Shown: positions 42,432 to 49,857 of the stretch, piece after piece
Position numbering within the stretch: position 1 is the first letter of the stretch
Layout of the letters: the number at the start of each line of letters is the position of its first letter
Source: Tautonia plasticadhaerens
GTDB lineage: Bacteria; Planctomycetota; Planctomycetia; Isosphaerales; Isosphaeraceae
Assembly: GCF_007752535.1 (NCBI RefSeq)
Contig: NZ_CP036426.1
Span: forward strand, 3,472,001 to 3,536,000
Direction of reading: 5' to 3'
Length of the DNA: 64,000 bases
Notes under the pieces: generated by a model
Told to the model about the DNA's origin: nothing
What the model saw: only the letters and a program-made list of their open reading frames with translations
Database searches by the model: none
Translations under genes and position numbers: made by a program

Positions 42432-42459
42432 TTGCTCCAAACCGGCTCGGCGCTATGAT
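42432..42459 (+). promoter_or_regulatory. relaxase promoter
   Basis: TTGCTC (42432-42437), 16-nt spacer, TATGAT (42454-42459), 30 bases before the relaxase ATG. It follows a 70-base gap after the HNH gene. Confidence 0.6.
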
Positions 42460-42489
42460 GCGGGTGACGCTCAACCGTGAGGCTGCCCC

Positions 42490-44136
42490 ATGATTAACGC
42501 CACCTTCCCCGCTAACGCTGAGGCTGCCATCGGCTACTACGGCCACGCGGGCACGGAGCTGGAGAAGGTCGGGGAATGGCAGGGCAAAGGGGCGGAGAAG
42601 CTCGGCCTGTCCGGTGCCGTGGATATGGCCGACTGGCGGGCGCTTGTGCGGGGAAAAGCCCCTGACGGCACCAAGCTCGCCCAGCGACTGCGGGATGACC
42701 GCCGGGTGCTGCTCGATCTGACACTCAGCGTCAACAAGGATACCGCTGTGCTCCTCTCGCTGGTCGATCCCCGGATTGAAGGGGTAATCCAGCGGGCAAA
42801 CGCGGTTGCGATGGAGCTGGCGGAATCCTACCTCGATACCCGCGTGAAGGGGCTGCTCGGCACGGAGACGGTGCAGTCGGCGGCGATGATCTCGGCACCG
42901 TTCTACCACCAGATCACCCGGGCGCGGGAGCCGGGCTACCACATCCACAACACGATCATCGCCCTCACGCCGTATAAAGACCGCTGGTATGCCCCGGAGT
43001 TTGACCGGCTGGTATCGAACAGCGACCGGATAAAACGGCTATTCCACAGCCAAGTCGCCCGGGGCATGCGGGAACTGGGCTACCAGACGGAGCTGACGAA
43101 AGACAATTTCCGCGTGGTCGGCTTCCCGGATTCCATTCGGCGGGAGTTTTCCACCGGACAGGGGAACATCGACCACGAGCAGGCGATGCGGGAGACGGCG
43201 CTGTCCGAGCAAATCCGCCGGACAAGCGATCCGGTCGAGCTGCGAAAGCTGGAGGGCAAGCTCGGCTTCGTCAAATCGCCGAAAGGCCGGGCGGCGCTGG
43301 CCGTGCAGGTGCGGGAGAAGAAGCAACGCGATCTCGATCCGGCAACGCTCAAGGCAGATTGGTGGGGCAGGCTCACGCCCGAGGAGGCAAACGCCCTCCA
43401 AGCCGTCCTCCGGCAGGCGTCCAGCCGTGAACCCAGCAAGTTGCCTGACCATTCCCGGCAATTCTTCGGCCAGTCGGTCAACCGGCTGAGCCAGCAGTAT
43501 GGCCGCGTGCCGGAGGAAGACCTGTTCACCGACGCCCTCAAAACCGGCGTGGGCGAGGTGACGCTGGGCGGCCTGCGGCAAACGCTCGAGCAATCCGAGC
43601 TGCTGCGGGTCACGGTGAACGGCACGCCCATGGTGCAGACATGGGAAAACCGCCAGAAGGAAAAGGAGCTATTGGCGTTCGCCCGTTCCGGCGGCATCGT
43701 CTGGATCAGCGGCAAGCCGGACGCGGCCACCGTCCGCGAGGCCGAGCAGCGTGCGGGCAAAAACCCGCTCTGGGTCAAGGATGCGGGCAGCCAGCCGTTT
43801 GCCGAGCTGCACCGACTGAGTCAGGCAGCTGAGGCCGAGCAGCGTCGCATTGTGCTCCAGGGCCTGCCGCCGCGGAACGCCCCTGATGGCCACACGCTCC
43901 GCCTGCTGCAAGAGGTGGCCGGGCTGAAACCGCTTGACGATAAGCCTTTGAAGCCACGGTCAAGCGTGCTAAAGCTCCTGCCGAAAGCATGGCGGGAGTC
44001 GATGCAGCAGCACGTTGGTCGGCTGAACCGGATGCATTTCTTCAAGTCCATCCAGCAGGAGCACGCCATCGATGAGCAGCGCACAAGAGCGGCTAAGGAG
44101 CAAGCTGAACGGCGTGAGGCCGTCTGGGAACGGTGA
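42490..44136 (+). CDS. MobF/TrwC-type relaxase
   Basis: This 548-residue protein carries the MobF relaxase domain in its first 300 residues. Tyr16-Tyr17 lie in the N-terminal AIGYYGHAGTEL, WQGKGAEKLGL follows, the acid D76 is in LLDLTLS, and the metal-binding triad is H140-x10-H151-x-H153, the same spacing as in TrwC. Residues 300-548 are charged and have no helicase motifs, so it is a relaxase without the usual helicase part. It should nick an oriT and stay joined to the 5' end. It ends 65 bases inside the next gene. A relaxase in a genome with a full siphophage set is unusual. Confidence 0.85.
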   Translation: MINATFPANAEAAIGYYGHAGTELEKVGEWQGKGAEKLGLSGAVDMADWRALVRGKAPDGTKLAQRLRDDRRVLLDLTLSVNKDTAVLLSLVDPRIEGVIQRANAVAMELAESYLDTRVKGLLGTETVQSAAMISAPFYHQITRAREPGYHIHNTIIALTPYKDRWYAPEFDRLVSNSDRIKRLFHSQVARGMRELGYQTELTKDNFRVVGFPDSIRREFSTGQGNIDHEQAMRETALSEQIRRTSDPVELRKLEGKLGFVKSPKGRAALAVQVREKKQRDLDPATLKADWWGRLTPEEANALQAVLRQASSREPSKLPDHSRQFFGQSVNRLSQQYGRVPEEDLFTDALKTGVGEVTLGGLRQTLEQSELLRVTVNGTPMVQTWENRQKEKELLAFARSGGIVWISGKPDAATVREAEQRAGKNPLWVKDAGSQPFAELHRLSQAAEAEQRRIVLQGLPPRNAPDGHTLRLLQEVAGLKPLDDKPLKPRSSVLKLLPKAWRESMQQHVGRLNRMHFFKSIQQEHAIDEQRTRAAKEQAERREAVWER

Positions 44137-44620
44137 GCCCACGCAGGCCGACGGCGTCGCCACGGCATCGTCCAGCAACAAGAAACGGGCGGAAGGGGCG
44201 AACCAGTCCAAGCTCTGCCTGCGGTACTTCCCGCTCGAAAGCAGCCCCGGATTCGATAACCGCTGGCTGGCCATGCCCTATTCCTCGATCTGGGACATCA
44301 GGGGCAAGCGGGATTTTTCGCAGATGGTCGTTCGCTACATGGACGGCAAGAAGGTCACGATTGACGGGCCGAACCTGAAATCCATCGCCGACCGGCTGGA
44401 AGGCGGCCGCCTGGGCGACGTGATTCAGGCCGATCCGATGGAAATGGCCGGGGAGCGGCACTGCGTCACGCTCACCGTGCGGGGCGATGAGCTGGAGCCG
44501 CTGCTGCAGGCGCTCAAGCTGTTCCGCACCGCGAAGGTGGATGGCGTTCACGCTGCGGACGATAGCGATCTGTTGCAATGCCTCGTGACCAAGCTCACGC
44601 TGGAGCAGGAGAAGGTGTGA
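44072..44620 (+). CDS. relaxase-linked hypothetical protein
   Basis: A 182-residue protein that starts 65 bases before the relaxase stop. It has a Ser/Asn-rich start and a beta-rich body (NRWLAMPYSSIWDIRGKRDF, RHCVTLTVRGDELEPLLQAL). Coupling suggests a mobilisation accessory factor; no family recognised. Confidence 0.6.
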   Translation: MSSAQERLRSKLNGVRPSGNGEPTQADGVATASSSNKKRAEGANQSKLCLRYFPLESSPGFDNRWLAMPYSSIWDIRGKRDFSQMVVRYMDGKKVTIDGPNLKSIADRLEGGRLGDVIQADPMEMAGERHCVTLTVRGDELEPLLQALKLFRTAKVDGVHAADDSDLLQCLVTKLTLEQEKV

Positions 44621-44702
44621 TGCTGGCGGTGGCATCCGGTGGGGATAAGCGAGCGAAGCGAGCGCGCGGCGGCGGTCGCGCCAGTTAGCTGGGTGACTGA
44701 AT

Positions 44703-44725
44703 GGGGCGGCGTGGCTAGCCGCCCC
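44703..44725. terminator. GC hairpin between convergent operons
   Basis: GGGGCGGC-N7-GCCGCCCC, no T run. It lies where the plus operon ends and the minus operon ends. Member of the hairpin family seen through 44.7-56.7 kb. Confidence 0.5.
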
Positions 44726-44732
44726 GTGGCGG

Positions 44733-45155
44733 TCAGGCGGCTTCGCCGGTGGCTGCTGCGTGAGCCTCGAATATCGCCTGATAATCCCGCTCCAGCTGCT
44801 CCGCGTTGTCATTCTCGCCAGCCGAATAGGCCAGCTCGATTTGCTCGCGGCCATGCTTCACCAGCGGTTCGATAGCCGCCAGCAGCTTCGGCGCGGCATG
44901 CATCAGCCGCACGCGGGCGGCGTTCTCCTCGTGCGTGCCGAACGGAGCGCCGGTGATTCGCTGGTAGAGGTCTTGCGCCTGCTGCTCGGTCTGGCAATCG
45001 GCGATGGCCTCCACGCCTTCTCCGTCGATGTGGCCGTAGAGCGTCCAGCAATCGGCTTCCGCCCGTTCGCAAACCTCGAAATAGAAATGGCCGGGCTTGT
45101 CAGGTTCTTCGTAGCGGCGGCACGGGCTGATTTCGTAGTTGTCGAATACCTTCAT
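44733..45155 (-). CDS. hypothetical protein
   Basis: A 140-residue protein with start MKVFDNYEISPCRRYEEPDK and AGGAAGGAAAA ahead. C-terminal half is a helical repeat rich in Ala, Glu and Gln. The N-terminal half has the shape FYFEVCERAEADCWTLYGHI. This kind of gene is common in plasmids and ICEs (last gene before mobilisation genes). Function unknown. Confidence 0.6.
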   Translation of the reverse strand: MKVFDNYEISPCRRYEEPDKPGHFYFEVCERAEADCWTLYGHIDGEGVEAIADCQTEQQAQDLYQRITGAPFGTHEENAARVRLMHAAPKLLAAIEPLVKHGREQIELAYSAGENDNAEQLERDYQAIFEAHAAATGEAA

Positions 45156-45207
45156 GGTGTTTTCCTTCCTTGGTTGCGGGGCAGGCATGCAACCCGCCCC
45201 TCGGTAG

Positions 45208-45417
45208 TTATGCCTTCTTCGCGGCGAGCCTGTCGGCCTCGTCCATGGCTTTCCGCAATGCTATGGCCTTATCAATCGGCGCTTCGCTCTCTGCCGTGAA
45301 TGTTGCGCGCTTCGCTTGGCCGTGTCCTTCGCTGGATACGACAATCACGAAGTCCAGCCCGTTCCTGACCACGCGGAATGTGCCGTTGTCGTGGTGGATA
45401 TTGGAAATGCTCAACAT
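45208..45417 (-). CDS. small protein, unknown
   Basis: A 69-residue protein starting MLSISNIHHDNGTFRVVRNG at 45417 (AAGGAATT ahead). Lys/Ala-rich helical end. A GC hairpin stands between it and the gene before. Confidence 0.5.
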   Translation of the reverse strand: MLSISNIHHDNGTFRVVRNGLDFVIVVSSEGHGQAKRATFTAESEAPIDKAIALRKAMDEADRLAAKKA

Positions 45418-45438
45418 AAGTTTTAATTCCTTGGTGGT

Positions 45439-45462
45439 GGGGCGGCAGGCCAGCGCCGCCCC
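45439..45462. repeat. intergenic GC hairpin
   Basis: GGGGCGGC-N8-GCCGCCCC. Lies between the stop of the 45482 gene and the start at 45417. Confidence 0.6.
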
Positions 45463-45481
45463 GGTTGATTCATGGCTCCGG

Positions 45482-45853
45482 CTACCAGCTCGCCTGATAG
45501 ACGACAGAGCGCCAAACGCCCTCTTCTTCCTCTTCCAGCCACGCGATGGCTTCCCGGAAGATGGCCAGATCTTCCTCCTTCTCGCTGCCGTCGCTGGCAC
45601 CGAAAAAGAAGCCGGTCGTATGAGGCAACTGCTCCGCCTCAACCGCCGCGATAATCCGCTCCATCCGTTCCTTATCCAGATAGATGGGCTGGCACTCGTC
45701 CTCGCCGCCCGCGAATTCCTTGACGATGAAGCCGTGAAGGTTCGGGTGCTTCCGCCAGTAGCCGAGGTCGTAGCGCTCCCCCTTCTTGTCGCCGCGCTTC
45801 CGCTTTACTCCATGGAAGTATTTTTCTCCGGTGAGGTACATATCGAGTCCCAT
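45482..45853 (-). CDS. conserved phage/plasmid hypothetical protein
   Basis: A 123-residue protein starting MGLDMYLTGEKYFHGVKRKR at 45853 (GGAG seven bases ahead). It has the family features GYWRKHPNLHGFIVKEFAGG, an aromatic-hydrophobic LPHTTGFFFGASDG and an acidic end. Proteins of this shape (MGLDMYL start, GYWRK) are known from many phages without a function. Confidence 0.62.
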   Translation of the reverse strand: MGLDMYLTGEKYFHGVKRKRGDKKGERYDLGYWRKHPNLHGFIVKEFAGGEDECQPIYLDKERMERIIAAVEAEQLPHTTGFFFGASDGSEKEEDLAIFREAIAWLEEEEEGVWRSVVYQASW

Positions 45854-45884
45854 AGCAAACTCCATTTTGCTGTTAATCGTTAGG

Positions 45885-46130
45885 TGTGCGTTTCAGGTCG
45901 GCTTCTTCGCCGTCCTGAAACCTTGCCAAGCGGCGAGCTGGGCGGGGTGAATCCGCAAGGGTCGCCGGGCCGTCTGCACGGAGCGCAGCGCAGGAAGATG
46001 GTTCGGCGACTCGCGCAGCCCTTGCGGAGAGGGGGCGGAACTGCCCCCTCCTGCGTCAGGAATGCGCAGGGCCTGGTCGCCGCAAGGCGACGGAGCGAAC
46101 AGCGACCCCGGAGCACTCCGCCCGGACGCC
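45885..46130 (-). ncRNA. structured noncoding stretch, copy B
   Basis: A 246-base stretch without a gene between 45853 and 46131. It begins (plus strand, about 45888) with TTTCAGG / CCTGAAA arms around a GGC-ttcttc-GCC stem, has GGAGAGGGGGCGGAACTGCC (arms GGGGGC / GCCCCC) near 46020, and GGAGCGAACAGCGACCCCGG near 46090. The parts follow each other in the same order as in the 53.25-53.48 kb stretch (copy A). I infer a structured RNA upstream of a minus-strand gene; direction unsure. Confidence 0.4.
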
Positions 46131-46265
46131 CTACCCGGCATTCCGCTTCAGCGCCGCCCGCTTTCTGCATCTATCGCACGGGCAACTTGACAACCACAGA
46201 ATGCCCTTGATGGCTGCTGTCACAACGAAAGCCGCGACGCACAAAATCCACACCAATAAATTCAT
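46131..46265 (-). CDS. small membrane protein
   Basis: The protein has 44 residues from the ATG at 46265 (ATGA overlap). Hydrophobic segment WILCVAAFVVTAAIKGILW, then C-P-C-D-R-C-R and a basic end, possibly a metal site. Confidence 0.5.
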   Translation of the reverse strand: MNLLVWILCVAAFVVTAAIKGILWLSSCPCDRCRKRAALKRNAG

Positions 46266-46633
46266 ACAATCCCCGCCTGCTTGCGGATGGCGGAAAGGGC
46301 GGCTTGTGCATCTGGCGCGCGGGTTTCCCATTCGCGCTCCAGCACCACGTCAACCAATTCAGGCTCTATCGTGATGCCAGTGACGATCTGCCTGCGCCGT
46401 ATAGCTCGCGCCATATCCTCCACCGTTTCCGGGTCATCCAGCAGGGCGCGGAGATAGACATCAATAAATGAACTGCGGATAGATTCCCCTGCCTGCCGAA
46501 TGAGAAAAGCCCGGTTATCGGCTCGAGTTTCATCCCATGTGCCGTTGTCGTAACCCTGACTATACCGATAGACGGTTTCCCATCGCGCTTTAGCGACCGC
46601 CTCAAGCGCCCGTTCATGTGCTGTCTGTGTCAT
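46262..46633 (-). CDS. hypothetical helical protein
   Basis: A 123-residue helical protein (ERALEAVAKARWETVYRYSQ). The start at 46633 is joined to the previous stop by TGATG. C-terminal part includes EPELVDVVLEREWETRAPDA. Unknown. Confidence 0.55.
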   Translation of the reverse strand: MTQTAHERALEAVAKARWETVYRYSQGYDNGTWDETRADNRAFLIRQAGESIRSSFIDVYLRALLDDPETVEDMARAIRRRQIVTGITIEPELVDVVLEREWETRAPDAQAALSAIRKQAGIV

Positions 46634-46944
46634 CAATATAAATCCTCGCTGAATAGTTCCTTGCTGTCGGGGTTCCCGCTCTTGTGACGAATCTGGCCAG
46701 CGGCGGTAGCCACCTCGAATGCCTCCCTCCGGTTCATGAACACGCCCCGCTGGTCGATGAAACCCTGCTCGGCTTTGTGAACCGCCTTCGTGTAGCCGCT
46801 GACCACGTTGAATTCCGGCATCCGGGCAAGCTGACCGTGCATCACCATGTCGAAATGCCGCGCCCCGGCGATGATCGTATCGCCGATCTTGCAGGCGGCG
46901 CAGACAACGCGGCGCTGAGTGCGGTCGTGACCGGGCGTGGTCAT
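46633..46944 (-). CDS. hypothetical protein
   Basis: A 103-residue protein with CAACKIGDTIIAGARHFD near the N-terminus, like a small Cys pair region, and NVVSGYTKAVHKAEQGFIDQ in the middle. I recall this layout from phage and ICE proteins without known function. Confidence 0.55.
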   Translation of the reverse strand: MTTPGHDRTQRRVVCAACKIGDTIIAGARHFDMVMHGQLARMPEFNVVSGYTKAVHKAEQGFIDQRGVFMNRREAFEVATAAGQIRHKSGNPDSKELFSEDLY

Positions 46945-47309
46945 ACTGCGGTTCCTTTCTCTGCCGTTGGTTTATCGAAGCGGGCAAGCCCGAGAGGAAG
47001 CGGCAAACTCTCGCGTGATCCATCCGCGTTTATCCGCGAGTAGCTGATGACATGGAGCATCAGCCCTTCCTGTTCCAGCGGCACCACGGCGGCTTTGCCC
47101 TCCATGATGGCCGCAATCGCCGCTTCGCCGAGCTTCTGCCGGAGCGGGTCGGCGCGCAGCGCGGCCTTCGCATCCTTATGAGCCTGCCGCCCGTCGCGGT
47201 GGCCACGCATCTGATCCACCGGCTTGGGCTGGTTGAGCGCGTCCCGGTTGCGGTTCTGCCAGATGGCCGCCCGGATGGTTTGGATGGCTTCTTCGTGATG
47301 CGTGGTCAT
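46941..47309 (-). CDS. hypothetical protein
   Basis: A 122-residue protein, helical N-half (EEAIQTIRAAIWQNRNRDAL), beta end (LMLHVISYSRINADGSRESL). ATGA overlap with both neighbours. Confidence 0.55.
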   Translation of the reverse strand: MTTHHEEAIQTIRAAIWQNRNRDALNQPKPVDQMRGHRDGRQAHKDAKAALRADPLRQKLGEAAIAAIMEGKAAVVPLEQEGLMLHVISYSRINADGSRESLPLPLGLARFDKPTAEKGTAV

Positions 47310-47593
47310 GCAGCGGTTCCTTTAAGTTTGTCGCGGATGGCGCGGGCTTTACCGAAAGCGGCCTCCATCTCCTCGGACTGCCAGCTGGCCTCATAGCAGG
47401 TACGGTCGTGGATGTGGTCGAAGGCGAGGATAGCGTCCAGCGCCTCCAACAGCTCGGAGGTGTCGGCGGCGTGCTGACAAATTATCTCATTAACCTTGTC
47501 CAGCGGCACATAGGCGCACAAGCTAACCAAGACATGGGGCAGCGACTGCACCTTCTCGATCATCTCCTTCATGTTTCCTTGCTCGATGGTCAT
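47306..47593 (-). CDS. hypothetical protein
   Basis: A 95-residue protein starting MTIEQGNMKEMIEKVQSLPH at 47593, in the repeated GTCATGCCGCC junction. Helical. Unknown. Confidence 0.5.
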   Translation of the reverse strand: MTIEQGNMKEMIEKVQSLPHVLVSLCAYVPLDKVNEIICQHAADTSELLEALDAILAFDHIHDRTCYEASWQSEEMEAAFGKARAIRDKLKGTAA

Positions 47594-47802
47594 GCCGCCT
47601 CGCTTTCCGGCTGCTTCGGCGTGAAGCCGTCGCAGCTTTTCAGCCATAGCGGGTCGTAGTTGAACGGCCAGGCGAACCAGCCCTTGCGGATGCCGTGCGG
47701 GTCGCCGGTCACGGCAGCGGCGGGGTTGGCGCATTGGCTATGGGCATCGCCGGGCAGGTTGCGGCGGAAGATGCAGGCGTAGCAGTTGGGTTTCGGGGTC
47801 AT
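47590..47802 (-). CDS. small Cys-containing protein
   Basis: A 70-residue protein starting MTPKPNCYACIFRRNLPGD at 47802. CYAC, a His and a later Cys (AHSQCANP) suggest a zinc site. It ends ESEAA-stop. Similar small proteins are known from Gram-negative phages. Confidence 0.55.
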   Translation of the reverse strand: MTPKPNCYACIFRRNLPGDAHSQCANPAAAVTGDPHGIRKGWFAWPFNYDPLWLKSCDGFTPKQPESEAA

Positions 47803-48098
47803 GCCGCCTCGCTTTCCGGCCACATGCCAAGCTCACGCAGGGCGGCCTTTTTCGCTTCCGGCAGCGCTTCCAGGGTCAGGATGCTGTCGGGGTGGATGTA
47901 GACACGGCTTACCGGGTGCAGCTTACTTCCGGGTCGATTCCGGTAATCCCAGTCGTCAACGAGGTGGTGGGCGTTGCGTGTACCGTAAGCGTCGTAGTCG
48001 CCAGCGGCGGTAGCGCGGAGTATGACCGTCAAATTGCAGTGCTTCGCCGCCCATGCGGCAGTCAGCGGGTCGGTGAAGAAGAGGTGCTTCTGGGTCAT
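47799..48098 (-). CDS. hypothetical protein
   Basis: A 99-residue protein starting MTQKHLFFTDPLTAAWAAKH at 48098, ending PESEAA. Like its neighbours it begins and ends in the repeated junction sequence. Confidence 0.5.
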   Translation of the reverse strand: MTQKHLFFTDPLTAAWAAKHCNLTVILRATAAGDYDAYGTRNAHHLVDDWDYRNRPGSKLHPVSRVYIHPDSILTLEALPEAKKAALRELGMWPESEAA

Positions 48099-48706
48099 GC
48101 CGCCTCGCTTTCCACCGTCATCTCGGCGATGGCATCGTCCACCAGCTTGTAAAGCGAGCATCCGAGAGGGATGTCTTCGAGCGCGGCCTGCTGGCTGGGG
48201 GCGTAGGCTTTCTGCTGGCTGTTCGATACCTTGTACCGATTCCAGCCGAGCACCTGCTCCGCGATGATCGCCCCGCGCTTCCAGTTTTCGCAGATCAGTT
48301 CTTCGACGCGGCTCCATGCCCGTGCCGCGTCTTCTTCAGCCCTGGCCAGCTTGTCCTTCAGGATGCCGACTTCACCGCCGGGATGGGTCATCCGCTCAAG
48401 GTAGGCATCCCAGCCGTGGGTCTTGATCCAGAGCGCGGAGCTGATGACGGCCTGGTGCATCGCCCCGGTTGTTCCGAACTCGCCTGCCGCGTCGCAGGCG
48501 GCCTTGCTCAACGCCTTCGCGTCTTCGTTATCCTCGTCGATCACGTCGTAAACGTTCGAGTAGCCGGTAAATCGGGGGTCTGCCTCCGGGTGGCCGTCCA
48601 GCCATTCCAGCGCGGCGATCAGCATCCGGCGGCAACATTCCTCGTAGGCTCCGCCAAAGCCGCTGATTTCGCGCATGGCGGGGGTAAATTTGTACTTCTG
48701 GGGCAT
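48095..48706 (-). CDS. hypothetical protein
   Basis: The 203-residue protein (MPQKYKFTPAMREISGFGGA) is helical, with the segment YEECCRRMLIAALEWLDGHP and a C-terminal VESEAA. GAGAGGTG stands before its ATG. No family recognised. Confidence 0.55.
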   Translation of the reverse strand: MPQKYKFTPAMREISGFGGAYEECCRRMLIAALEWLDGHPEADPRFTGYSNVYDVIDEDNEDAKALSKAACDAAGEFGTTGAMHQAVISSALWIKTHGWDAYLERMTHPGGEVGILKDKLARAEEDAARAWSRVEELICENWKRGAIIAEQVLGWNRYKVSNSQQKAYAPSQQAALEDIPLGCSLYKLVDDAIAEMTVESEAA

Positions 48707-48741
48707 AGCACCTCTCTTTCAGGTTGGTTGTTAGCGAGCCG

Positions 48742-48780
48742 CAGGGCGGCGAGCGCGGCGGGTTGCCCCGCCGTGCCCTG
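48742..48780. repeat. long intergenic GC hairpin
   Basis: CAGGGC and GCCCTG outer arms around CGGCGGG-TTGC-CCCGCCG. It lies between the stop of the 48793 gene and the start at 48706. Confidence 0.6.
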
Positions 48781-48792
48781 TTGGTTGACTGA

Positions 48793-49347
48793 CTATGCGG
48801 CGGTGGCCTTGGTGATGGCATCGTCATTCCCTTGAATCCTCTGAGTGAGGAGCAAGTCGATTTCAGGCCAGCGCGGATGGTTTTTGTCAGCCACCAGCCG
48901 CATTAGTTCGATCGTGTCGTTAGTCAGCACCAGCCTATCCAGCAGCTCCGGCGCGGCGGCGATCAGCCGGGCGTTGGCCAATGCCTCGGCACGCGGTCGT
49001 GGCGCATACTGGAAGTCACCGACTTGGGCGACGATGGAGCCGGTAGCATCATCGCAATAGACCAGTACCGGGCTTTCTCCACGGCTCGGATCGCCGCACT
49101 CCCACGGCCCCGGCGTGTGCCGTGCCGTGTCCGTCTGCGGTTCAGCGTTGTCCAGCGGCTCCAAATCGGCAACCGGCACGGTGAAGAACGGGTAGTCGCC
49201 ATCGCTCTGGAGCGTCACGCTCCGGTGTTCGACCCCGGTTGCCCGCGTGTCGTCACCGACCACTCCGTAGTTCGGCTTGATGCAGTCGTAGACGATGGTT
49301 CCGGCAGGGGTGCCAAATCGCTCCGCTTTCAGTTTGTATTTCCTCAT
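48793..49347 (-). CDS. hypothetical protein
   Basis: A 184-residue protein from ATG 49347 (ATGGAGG ahead). N-terminal beta part (GTPAGTIVYDCIKPNYGVVG) and a C-terminal part with ANARLIAAAPELLDRLVL, a segment common in phage and plasmid proteins of unknown function. Confidence 0.55.
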   Translation of the reverse strand: MRKYKLKAERFGTPAGTIVYDCIKPNYGVVGDDTRATGVEHRSVTLQSDGDYPFFTVPVADLEPLDNAEPQTDTARHTPGPWECGDPSRGESPVLVYCDDATGSIVAQVGDFQYAPRPRAEALANARLIAAAPELLDRLVLTNDTIELMRLVADKNHPRWPEIDLLLTQRIQGNDDAITKATAA

Positions 49348-49369
49348 GATGTGCCTCCATGCTGTTGGT

Positions 49370-49391
49370 GGGCGGCGCATCCACGCCGCCC
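49370..49391. repeat. intergenic GC hairpin
   Basis: GGGCGGCG-CATCCA-CGCCGCCC, between a stop codon (49399) and a ribosome-binding site and start (49347). Confidence 0.65.
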
Positions 49392-49398
49392 GGTTTCG

Positions 49399-49758
49399 TT
49401 ATGCGGCTTGTAGCGCGGCCAATTGCTTTTCCCGCTCCGCGATTTCTTCGGTGAGTCGAGCGATTTCGCGTTGTCGCTTCTCTTCCGCCTCCCGCTCCAG
49501 TCGCTCCTTGCGGGCTTCTTCCGTTTCGCTCGGTACGGCTGAGAAAAATCGCTGGCCTTTCCCCGAAATCGGCTGGACGGTGTTGTAATCGAATCCCATC
49601 TTCTCACCGAGCGCCGCCCATGCGCGATTGGCATTCTCCTGCGGCGAACTGCTCATGGGCTGCCCGCCAGACAGGTACATCGCGGGTGTTGGCCTGCAAG
49701 CTTCAAGCAGTGTCTTCAGGTCTTCCTCAGTCATCTCGTATTCGGTTCTTGGGTACAT
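49399..49758 (-). CDS. conserved phage/plasmid protein with coiled-coil end
   Basis: The protein has 119 residues and begins MYPRTEYEMTEEDLKTLLEA. The core (CRPTPAMYLSGGQPMSSSPQ, NRAWAALGEKMGFD, TVQPISGKGQRFFSAVPSE) matches a family known from enterobacterial phages and plasmids without function. The C-terminal third is a charged coiled coil. Confidence 0.65.
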   Translation of the reverse strand: MYPRTEYEMTEEDLKTLLEACRPTPAMYLSGGQPMSSSPQENANRAWAALGEKMGFDYNTVQPISGKGQRFFSAVPSETEEARKERLEREAEEKRQREIARLTEEIAEREKQLAALQAA

Positions 49759-49828
49759 AGCGGTTCCTTCCATTGCATATGCATTACGGTTAAATGATTT
49801 TCCAATTCTCGGCGATTCGTCAGAAACA

Positions 49829-49850
49829 GGGCGGCGCTCTCACGCCGCCC
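49829..49850. repeat. intergenic GC hairpin
   Basis: GGGCGGCG-CTCTCA-CGCCGCCC, eight bases after the ParB-like stop at 49858 and before the start at 49758. Confidence 0.65.
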
Positions 49851-49857
49851 CGATTCG

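Noticed and set aside
44620-44688. 22-codon frame after the 182-residue gene
   Set aside because: Begins with TGATG but the product is a short Arg/Gly peptide inside hairpin-forming DNA; too little support.
45885-46170. several overlapping frames of 80-108 codons
   Set aside because: All have Arg/Pro/Gly-rich products on both strands; the stretch looks like structured noncoding DNA.
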